From a bacterium (GTDB lineage Bacteria; UBP14; UBA6098; B30-G16), in the NCBI GenBank assembly GCA_003645115.1, contig QNEG01000141.1, forward strand, positions 1-5,285: a stretch of DNA of 5,285 bases, written 5' to 3'. Position 1 is the first letter of the stretch, and each line of letters starts with the position of its first letter. A model generated the notes under the pieces. That model was not told the DNA's origin. It searched no databases and was given only the letters and a program-made list of their open reading frames with translations. The translations under genes and the position numbers were made by a program. Positions 1 to 5,285 of the stretch are shown piece by piece.

Positions 1-1
1 A

Positions 2-1510
2 TATGTAAATATGACCCAGATGGTAATTTCACTTCCTGCATTTGCAGAAAATTCTGTGGCGGAAATTCATTACAAGATTAACAGGAAAAAAGATTGTCCT
101 ATCCCATTTGGAGGAATTAATGTTCTGGTTGGTGAACAGCCAGCAAGAAAAGTATGTTTTGGGCTATATAGCAAGGGACAAAACATAAAATATACTTCTA
201 TTTCTGGCGCGCCAGAACCAAAAGTCTCCGGGCAACTTATACAATGGACTATCCAGAATTATGAGGGTGTGGATTATGAACCGAATATACCACCTAAAAG
301 AGAAATAATGCCCACAGTATTATATACAGCTTCACGCAACTGGACAGAAGAAGCAGAATTCATTGCTGGAATGTTTTTACCACACACTATTCAGGATGAA
401 AATATCACCGCACTCGCCGAATCATTAGCACAAAACAAATCTAAAATGCAGGCATTGACCGATATTTTCTATTATATTCAAGAAAAATTTAGTAGAGTAT
501 ATCTAAACCCCAATATAGTCGGTTATCGCCCTAATGATGCCAATGTGGTGTTGAAAAATGGATATGGCGATAGCAGAGACTTATCGGTGTTATTGATTTC
601 GATGTTGAGAGCGATAAAGATTCCCGCAAAACCTGCGCTGGTCGCAATTAACGGTGCAAAAATATTAAATTTCCCTACTGTGCATCAGTTTTCTCGAGTT
701 GTAGTAATGGCTACAGTAGAAAATGAGACTTTGTTCCTCGACCCGATGCAACAATACGCCTCACCAGGATACCTGGGAACTGCAAATGGTGAAAATGCAT
801 TCCTGATTTCTCCAGGCATCGATAAGTTGGTTAAGGTGCCAGCTATCGCTCTGGACAAAAATCGAGTGATATACCGATATAATTTCAATATAGGAATAGA
901 GCGAGAAATGGCTGGTGAGGTTATTACCGATGCGATGGGAAATCCTGCATCTTCTATTCGAGCTATGTTTCGGCATACTAAAAAAAGTAAAAAGGAACAA
1001 AAGTTCCAGAATGCTGTATCCAATGTGGCAGATGGTGCGAAATTGCGTGGCGAACCAAGACTCGAAGGTATCGACAAAAACGATGGAAAAGTTGTTGTGG
1101 AGCTTTCATTAACTGCGGAAAATTACCTGGTAACACAGGAGGAAATGGCTATTCTGTGGCTTCCCAATTCACCATTCGGACTGGTAGGTTTGCCTGATAT
1201 CTCGCTGGAAAAACGAAAATTCCCGATTTATACTGGTGTTCCCACAAAAGTCGAGAAAAATATCAGTTTTACCATACCTGCCGAATATGAAGTCCTCTAT
1301 GTGCCACCTATCACTAATATTGAAAACAATGTGGGTTCGTTGAACATATCATCACAACATAGCGGGACATCTATTCAAATAAACATCACTCTCGCTATAA
1401 AATCCAAGCGAGTCACTATCGAGGATTATGAAAAATTGAAAAATTTAATCAGGACTATTTCCACCAAAAAATTCCGATTAGTTCTGATGGAGAAAAAATT
1501 AGACCAATAG
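2..1510 (+). CDS. DUF3857 / transglutaminase-like domain protein, catalytic residues replaced (5' partial)
   Basis: This frame is open to the left edge, so the ATG at 11 is probably internal: no ribosome binding site precedes it, and the family normally has a signal peptide and more of the first beta domain upstream. Numbered from that Met, residues 1-111 look like the rest of a DUF3857 beta domain ending in YTASRNW. Residues about 135-246 are the transglutaminase-like core, and about 290-495 a DUF3858-like beta domain (FPIYTGVP, then GSLNISS near the end). In the core, the usual GYGDCKD motif reads GYGDSRD (184-190), so Ser188 (AGC) replaces the nucleophile. The usual QFNHV motif reads QFSRV (226-230), so Arg229 replaces His. 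The Asp of LDPM (Asp244) is kept. Cys-protease or transglutaminase chemistry is therefore unlikely, and a binding or structural role outside the cytoplasm is inferred. The frame is otherwise intact. It lies 18 bases before the next gene, probably in one operon. Family assignment is fairly secure; function is unknown. Confidence 0.85.
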   Translation, partial: YVNMTQMVISLPAFAENSVAEIHYKINRKKDCPIPFGGINVLVGEQPARKVCFGLYSKGQNIKYTSISGAPEPKVSGQLIQWTIQNYEGVDYEPNIPPKREIMPTVLYTASRNWTEEAEFIAGMFLPHTIQDENITALAESLAQNKSKMQALTDIFYYIQEKFSRVYLNPNIVGYRPNDANVVLKNGYGDSRDLSVLLISMLRAIKIPAKPALVAINGAKILNFPTVHQFSRVVVMATVENETLFLDPMQQYASPGYLGTANGENAFLISPGIDKLVKVPAIALDKNRVIYRYNFNIGIEREMAGEVITDAMGNPASSIRAMFRHTKKSKKEQKFQNAVSNVADGAKLRGEPRLEGIDKNDGKVVVELSLTAENYLVTQEEMAILWLPNSPFGLVGLPDISLEKRKFPIYTGVPTKVEKNISFTIPAEYEVLYVPPITNIENNVGSLNISSQHSGTSIQINITLAIKSKRVTIEDYEKLKNLIRTISTKKFRLVLMEKKLDQ

Positions 1511-1515
1511 CGATT

Positions 1516-1521
1516 AAGGAG
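1516..1521 (+). promoter_or_regulatory. Shine-Dalgarno site for the propeller / T9SS gene
   Basis: AAGGAG lies 7 bases before the ATG at 1529 and fixes that start. A hydrophobic signal peptide follows directly. The site sits in the 18-base gap after the transglutaminase-like gene, which supports translation from a shared transcript. Confidence 0.8.
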
Positions 1522-1528
1522 AAATAAA

Positions 1529-2062
1529 ATGAGAAAAATAGTCAGCTGGATAATTATTGTATCCATTGTGGGAATGAGTTTCGCATGGGTGAACATTTTG
1601 ACTTTCGAGGGTGTGCGAATGTCTGTGGATAGATTATCCGATGGAAATTTTGTGACAGTAGGGTATAGCAACCTATATGTTTTTTCTACTATTCAAGGAG
1701 ATATTATCGAAACTTCAGGAGACCTATTCACTGTATTTAATGATACGGACACCACTGATAGTGATATTTTCCCCGCGCTTTCTGCATTCCCCGATGAGGG
1801 ATTCGTATATTTATATTATCATAGCGACTCCAGTAGATTTGTTGTCCGAAAACGCTCTAATACGGGTGGACCAATGTGGTCACCTTGTTATTTTCCTTCC
1901 GATGAATCAGCTCCCGGTGTGGATGAGAATATTTACTTTTTGAAAGATATTTATGCACTAACCGATGGCGGATGTTTTTATGCCGGTGGAGGAAGATTAG
2001 TCGATGAAAACCAATGGGATGCTATGATTGGATATATCGACTCCGATGGATTAGACCAATGA
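1529..2062 (+). CDS. N-terminal fragment: signal peptide plus repeats 1-3 of the propeller-like protein
   Basis: This is the part of the interrupted gene that would be translated if the TGA at 2060-2062 is real and read as stop: 177 residues ending DSDGLDQ. It carries the Sec signal peptide (1-19) and three of seven repeats: RLSDGNFVTVGYS at 35-47, FPDEGFVYLYY at 87-97 and LTDGGCFYAGGG at 144-155. Without the remaining repeats it is unlikely to close a propeller, and without the sorting tail it should stop in the periplasm if it is stable at all. It has a good ribosome binding site. It is listed separately because automated gene calling would report it as a stand-alone hypothetical protein. 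Confidence 0.6.
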   Translation: MRKIVSWIIIVSIVGMSFAWVNILTFEGVRMSVDRLSDGNFVTVGYSNLYVFSTIQGDIIETSGDLFTVFNDTDTTDSDIFPALSAFPDEGFVYLYYHSDSSRFVVRKRSNTGGPMWSPCYFPSDESAPGVDENIYFLKDIYALTDGGCFYAGGGRLVDENQWDAMIGYIDSDGLDQ

Positions 2063-2938
2063 ACTACCACCATAGAAATCAGTTCCGATACCACCAGACA
2101 CGATATCATCCTAACTATCCAACCCTATGGAACCGAATTTATAGCGGCAGGAGCATCCTATCTTGCCGATTTCGAATATGCATACCCATTTATACTCCAC
2201 TTCGATGCTGATGGAATTCCAGGAGAAATATGGAGAGACACCGTGGGAGTGTATTGCTACGAGATACCACAGGGATTTTCGGCAGTGAATGATGCAGAAA
2301 ATATATTGGCGGGAGTTTACACGGAATTAGGCTCATATTTCTGCATATTCTCTCCCACCGGTGAGATAATATTGAGAAAGAATTTTAATATAGAAGTGGA
2401 TAGTTTAGTTCCGGCTTGCTCGGCTCCTGCCGATGATGGTTTCGTTTTAGCGGGAATAGCAAACCAAGTTAGTCATACTTCTGTATGGATATCTAAAATG
2501 AATAACTCGGGTGAATTTATCTGGGAAAGAAAATATTTGGATAGCGATTTTTCATTGATTTTCGATATAGAAAGAGTAGATAGCGAATATATCGCCACGG
2601 GATGCATAAGCACTAATCCAGTGATAATGCTGTTGACCGAGGATGGTGATACATCGGCAAGTTTCGTATTCGAATCCAAAGCGAACCGTATAGACAATAT
2701 CACAGTTAATATAGAACCGAATCCATTCAATTCATTCTGCCAGATTAAAGTCGATGTTGCAGAAACTGGCATCATAGAAATTTTTAATATTCGTGGAGAA
2801 AAAGTCGAACAATTCCCATTGCGCAAGGGGAATAATAGTTTCATCTGGTCGCCAGAGAATATATCTTCGGGAATATACAAGGGAAAGATAACTACTGTTT
2901 CATCACAGGGATATTTCAATTTACTGTATTTAAAATAA
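2063..2938 (+). CDS. C-terminal fragment: repeats 4-7 and T9SS type A sorting domain
   Basis: This is the same frame as the upstream fragment, directly after the TGA. It is open for 291 codons and then ends in TAA. It holds repeats 4-7 (glycines at full-length residues 208, 262, 309 and 358) and the sorting domain (about 390-469), an Ig-like beta domain with EPNPFN, then FNIRGEKV, then SSGIY, then a final NLLYLK. In T9SS bacteria such a tail directs export across the outer membrane and is usually removed there. The first usable start is a GTG at 2243 with GGAG 7 bases upstream, but that falls inside repeat structure and there is no signal peptide, so separate expression of a functional exported protein is doubtful. 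Automated callers would probably report 2243-2938 as a T9SS sorting domain protein. Recognition of the tail is strong; independence as a gene is weak. Confidence 0.6.
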   Translation, partial: TTTIEISSDTTRHDIILTIQPYGTEFIAAGASYLADFEYAYPFILHFDADGIPGEIWRDTVGVYCYEIPQGFSAVNDAENILAGVYTELGSYFCIFSPTGEIILRKNFNIEVDSLVPACSAPADDGFVLAGIANQVSHTSVWISKMNNSGEFIWERKYLDSDFSLIFDIERVDSEYIATGCISTNPVIMLLTEDGDTSASFVFESKANRIDNITVNIEPNPFNSFCQIKVDVAETGIIEIFNIRGEKVEQFPLRKGNNSFIWSPENISSGIYKGKITTVSSQGYFNLLYLK

Positions 2939-2941
2939 TTT

Positions 2942-2947
2942 GGGAGG
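2942..2947 (+). promoter_or_regulatory. Shine-Dalgarno site that decides the ctpA start
   Basis: GGGAGG ends 4 bases before the ATG at 2952. This favours that ATG over the in-frame TTG at 2940, which would place the ribosome binding site inside the coding sequence. The ATG also puts a basic residue pair and then the membrane segment at the very N-terminus, as expected for this family. Confidence 0.8.
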
Positions 2948-2951
2948 AAAT

Positions 2952-4670
2952 ATGAAAAATAGAATTATATACCTCGCCACTGTCCTGACAATATTTGCAA
3001 TTATCGTGCTATTGTTTGCCTCGGAGTCCACCTCCATATACAAACAGCTAAAATTGATGAATCGAGTGGTCACCACTATCTATTCAGACTATGTCGATCC
3101 AGTGGATTATCGCAAATTGATTAAAGGTGCCATAGATGGAATGACTTCTACACTCGACCCTCATACCGTTTTCTATACTCCAAAACAATACGAGGAATTG
3201 AAAGTGGATACTCGAGGAAAATTTGGCGGTCTTGGAATCCAAATCGGAATAAGAAATGAATGGTTGACAGTGATTGCGCCTATCGAGGGAACTCCAGCAT
3301 ATAGAGCCGGTATCCAAGCAGGCGACAAAATTATAAAAATCGAGGGAAAATCCACCAAGGGAATCACTACCGAAGAAGCCGTAACCAAATTGCGAGGAGA
3401 ACCGGGGACTAAAGTTACTATTACTATTTCCCGTGAGGGAGAACCGAAACCTTTCGATGTCACCATTACCAGAGATATTATCGAAATTAAACCAGTGCCA
3501 TATTATGGATTGACCAAAGATAAAGTCGGATATATAAGGCTTTCGCAATTTTCTGAGGAAGCTGGTAATGCTGTCAGGGAAGCGTTAATTGAATTGCAAC
3601 AACAAGGTGCCAAAGGTATAATTCTCGATTTGAGGAATAATCCTGGCGGATTGTTATCTCAAGCTGTAGAGGTTGCCAGCTATTTCCTGGGAACCGATGC
3701 TTTGGTGGTATATACTAAGGGACGTTCTCCGTATCAATCCAGAGAATTTTATACCGAACACCCGGGAGAATATCCCACCGGTCCATTGGTAGTGCTGGTC
3801 GATGGTGGTAGTGCATCTGCATCAGAAATTGTAGCTGGTGCTATTCAAGACCACGATAGAGGTTTGGTGATGGGGAAACCCACCTATGGAAAAGGTCTGG
3901 TCCAATCTGTCAAACCTATGCTCGATGGCACCGCATTGAAAATTACCACCGCAAAATATTTTATTCCCAGCGGAAGATGTATTCAGAAAGAGGAATACTT
4001 GACAGAAAGAAATTCTGCAATCGTAGTGGATACGACAGATTGGGACCCCGAGCAACTCGACCCATGGGAATTCGAAACTGCTCCCGCCGATACCGATACC
4101 ACCGAAAAGGAAAAACCAGTATTCTATACCAAAGGCGGCAGAAAAGTATATGGCGGTGGTGGAATCAACCCCGATATAGAAATCGAGCCTAGAAAATTGA
4201 AAAAGTTGGAATTCGATTTGCTCAGAAAAGCAATGTTTTTCAACTTCGCTGTTCATTATCTTGCCGACCATAAAAATGAAATAAAATCTCCAGATTTCGA
4301 AGTGTCCGATGAAATATTGACGGAATTTAATAAATACCTTCAGGAAAATGAATTCGAATATCATTCCAGAATCGAATTACTGGTCCAACAAATCGATTCG
4401 ATAATAGTGGAGGATACACTAACCCAAGTCACTATGGAAGCTCTTGAAAATTTCAAGCAAAGACTCCAAGTCGAAAATAAATTAGATTTCCAGCGAAGCG
4501 AAGATTATATAAAGAGGCAGATAAAACGCCAGTTGATTCAGGCGATATGGGGCGAGCACGAACGCTATCGGCAAGTAGATGTGGAAACCGACGAAGTTAT
4601 CCAGCGCGCCGAAGAAGTTATCCTCCACCCTGATAAATATGAAAGTTACCTGCAAGTCGAGGATGAGTAA
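2952..4670 (+). CDS. ctpA: S41 family C-terminal processing peptidase (membrane-anchored, PDZ-containing)
   Basis: This is a 572-residue serine protease of the Ctp/Prc (Tsp) family, which cuts periplasmic proteins near their C-termini. Numbered from the ATG at 2952, it has a membrane anchor or uncleaved signal at about 4-24 and an N-terminal helical region with DPHTVFYTP (69-77). A PDZ domain follows at about 90-176 (GGLGIQIG, then AGIQAGDKIIKIEGKS). The S41 core has LDLRNNPGG (226-234) and GSASASEI. The catalytic residues can be placed by family spacing: Ser289 (third residue of SASAS), Lys314 in TYGKG 25 residues later, and Gln318; Asp300 is also kept. An acidic linker at about 357-388 precedes VYGGGGINPD. 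The last 155 or so residues form a charged, helix-rich extension, longer than in compact CtpA/CtpB proteins. The gene starts 13 bases after the T9SS gene, probably in the same operon. Activity is expected to be intact. The exact ortholog (ctpA, ctpB or prc) cannot be settled, so the symbol is at family level. Confidence 0.95.
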   Translation: MKNRIIYLATVLTIFAIIVLLFASESTSIYKQLKLMNRVVTTIYSDYVDPVDYRKLIKGAIDGMTSTLDPHTVFYTPKQYEELKVDTRGKFGGLGIQIGIRNEWLTVIAPIEGTPAYRAGIQAGDKIIKIEGKSTKGITTEEAVTKLRGEPGTKVTITISREGEPKPFDVTITRDIIEIKPVPYYGLTKDKVGYIRLSQFSEEAGNAVREALIELQQQGAKGIILDLRNNPGGLLSQAVEVASYFLGTDALVVYTKGRSPYQSREFYTEHPGEYPTGPLVVLVDGGSASASEIVAGAIQDHDRGLVMGKPTYGKGLVQSVKPMLDGTALKITTAKYFIPSGRCIQKEEYLTERNSAIVVDTTDWDPEQLDPWEFETAPADTDTTEKEKPVFYTKGGRKVYGGGGINPDIEIEPRKLKKLEFDLLRKAMFFNFAVHYLADHKNEIKSPDFEVSDEILTEFNKYLQENEFEYHSRIELLVQQIDSIIVEDTLTQVTMEALENFKQRLQVENKLDFQRSEDYIKRQIKRQLIQAIWGEHERYRQVDVETDEVIQRAEEVILHPDKYESYLQVEDE

Positions 4671-4694
4671 TATCCGGTAAAGAGTTCGTCCTAT

Positions 4695-4742
4695 AACGGC
4701 GAGACGGGAATCTAAAGGTATTGGGGAGCTTATCGCGCCGTT
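4695..4742. terminator. Imperfect inverted repeat between convergent genes, possible terminator
   Basis: AACGGCGAGA (4695-4704) and TCGCGCCGTT (4733-4742) are inverted repeats with 9 of 10 positions paired, separated by 28 bases. They lie in the 71-base gap between the convergent ctpA and folC ends, and the right arm touches the folC stop codon. A stem here could serve both directions. Against an intrinsic terminator, the loop is long and no T-tract follows on either strand. The inverted repeat is seen directly; its role is a guess. Confidence 0.3.
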
Positions 4743-5285
4743 CAGACCATTTTCCAGCCAGCTAATATCTCCCCTGCCAGATATGCCGAACCTGCAACGA
4801 ATATTGTTCCTTCATTTTCTGCGGTCATATCAATCGCCTGTTGTAATGCCAGAGCAGGATTTTCCTGCACAAAAGATTTTATACCGAACCGATGTTCTGC
4901 GCAATCTGCCAGCATCTGCGGACTATATGTCCTCGGGGAATTTGCTTTCGTGAAAATGAAACATTTTGCCACTTTCGACCAGTGATATATCATCTTTTCA
5001 TAATCCTTTGGACTATTTATTCCCACCAGAAATATCGCTGGCGCCAAACCCAATTTGAATATTTCACGAGCAGTAGCTATCGCCGATGGCGGATTATGTG
5101 CACAATCCACTATCACCAGCGGATTTCGAGCTATTATTTCCATTCTGCCGGGAATTCGCACTCGCTCCAATCCCTGTTCGATTTGCGAAAATGGAATACC
5201 GAACAATTCTGCAGTCATTACTGCCAATGCAGAGTTTTCTCCCTGAAATGAACCGATTACAGGAAGATGATAATCGAAATTATGG
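4742..5285 (-). CDS. folC: Bifunctional folylpolyglutamate synthase / dihydrofolate synthase, C-terminal part (5' partial)
   Basis: This minus-strand frame is open to the right edge, giving 180 visible codons ending in TGA at 4744-4742. It is the C-terminal portion of FolC, a cytoplasmic ATP-dependent Mur-ligase-type enzyme that adds glutamate to dihydropteroate and/or folates. The outermost visible stretch, LPVIGSFQGENSALAV, matches the end of the central ATPase domain, where many relatives have GxHQxxNA; here Phe stands at the His position. The C-terminal ligase domain follows: IPGRMEII, then VDCAHNPPSA (about 5090-5110, the family's D-x-A-H-N motif), SPKDYE, NSPRTYSP and the terminal VAGSAYLAGEI. 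All these motifs are intact and the end is full length for the family. The TTG at 5227 is not a start, because the homologous sequence continues past it. Its TGA stop shows that this genome uses TGA as a terminator. The gene is convergent with ctpA. Whether it does both reactions cannot be judged from this half. Confidence 0.93.
   Translation of the reverse strand, partial: HNFDYHLPVIGSFQGENSALAVMTAELFGIPFSQIEQGLERVRIPGRMEIIARNPLVIVDCAHNPPSAIATAREIFKLGLAPAIFLVGINSPKDYEKMIYHWSKVAKCFIFTKANSPRTYSPQMLADCAEHRFGIKSFVQENPALALQQAIDMTAENEGTIFVAGSAYLAGEILAGWKMV

Larger units (their letters stand above)
1529..2938 (+). pseudogene. Secreted seven-repeat beta-propeller-like protein with T9SS sorting tail, interrupted by in-frame TGA
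   Basis: Reading through one TGA at 2060-2062 (codon 178) gives a continuous 469-codon frame ending in TAA. It starts with a signal peptide (residues 1-19, hydrophobic core WIIIVSIVG, likely cleavage after SFA). Seven related segments follow, of the form D-G-(aromatic/V)-hydrophobic-A-G, with the Gly-like position near residues 45, 96, 153, 208, 262, 309 and 358. The mean spacing of about 52 residues suggests a seven-bladed beta-propeller. A T9SS C-terminal sorting domain occupies about 390-469, with EPNPFN at 396-401, IFNIRGEKV and SSGIY. The TGA lies between repeats 3 and 4, and all frame beyond it stays coherent, so a G-to-A change of TGG (Trp) or a sequence error explains it best. If real, the first product lacks the sorting tail and the second lacks a signal peptide. 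The family is a structural inference; no substrate or partner can be named. Confidence 0.75.

Noticed and set aside
11..13. ATG at 11 as the true start of the transglutaminase-like gene
   Set aside because: The frame stays open to the window edge, there is no ribosome binding site before it, and the family expects a signal peptide and more beta domain upstream; the gene is 5' partial.
1498..2060. Repeated 11-mer ATTAGACCAAT at 1498-1508 and 2050-2060, each directly before a stop codon
   Set aside because: Exact 11-base matches are expected a few times by chance in a window this size, and flanking bases do not extend the match.
2060..2062. TGA as a selenocysteine codon
   Set aside because: I saw no obvious stem-loop with the expected bacterial SECIS features just downstream, and the repeat pattern predicts Trp rather than Cys at this site.
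2940..2942. TTG at 2940 as the start of the S41 peptidase
   Set aside because: The GGGAGG ribosome binding site lies downstream of it and serves the ATG at 2952.
3822..4364. Long minus-strand open frame opposite ctpA
   Set aside because: It lies antisense to strongly conserved S41 protease sequence and its translation shows no recognisable domain; it is a shadow frame.
5225..5227. TTG as the start of a short folC-like gene
   Set aside because: FolC-like sequence (LPVIGSFQGENSA) continues in frame beyond it to the window edge, so the gene is simply cut by the window.
4892..5251. Plus-strand open frame opposite folC
   Set aside because: It overlaps conserved FolC motifs on the other strand and its translation is low in recognisable structure; it is a shadow frame.
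1..5285. CRISPR, defence system, mobile element or RNA gene
   Set aside because: No direct repeat arrays, transposase or integrase motifs, tRNA-like cloverleafs or rRNA sequence were seen on either strand.

Overview
The window is a gene-dense stretch of a bacterial chromosome, A/T-leaning but not extreme, most likely from an uncultured member of the FCB group or a related candidate phylum (Cloacimonadota, Marinimicrobia and WOR-3 are the kinds of lineage meant). The main reason is a protein with a type IX secretion (T9SS) C-terminal sorting domain of the PNPFN type, together with an S41 peptidase of the long, C-terminally extended kind. The phylum is an inference and cannot be fixed from this sequence alone.

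Layout. (1) Bases 2-1510, plus strand: the 3' part of a DUF3857 / transglutaminase-like protein, whose N-terminus lies off the left edge. Its catalytic Cys and His positions hold Ser and Arg, so it looks like a pseudo-transglutaminase. (2) Bases 1529-2938, plus strand: one 469-codon reading frame for a secreted protein. It has a signal peptide, seven internal repeats of about 52 residues (probably a seven-bladed beta-propeller) and a T9SS sorting tail. The frame is broken by a single in-frame TGA at 2060-2062, exactly where the repeat pattern predicts Trp (TGG). (3) Bases 2952-4670, plus strand: an intact S41 C-terminal processing peptidase with membrane anchor, PDZ domain, Ser/Lys/Gln catalytic residues and a long helical C-terminal region. 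(4) Bases 4742-5285, minus strand: the C-terminal 180 codons of folC, running off the right edge.

The three plus-strand genes are separated by only 18 and 13 bases, and the second and third have clear Shine-Dalgarno sites, so they probably form one operon whose promoter is off the left edge. All three products are expected outside the cytoplasm, so an envelope or secretion-related role is a reasonable inference, but no specific pathway can be named. folC is convergent and functionally unrelated (folate polyglutamylation). The 71-base gap between ctpA and folC holds an imperfect inverted repeat that might act as a terminator.

I saw no RNA genes, CRISPR arrays, insertion sequences or attachment sites. 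The most notable observations are the TGA-interrupted propeller gene and the degenerate transglutaminase triad next to it.
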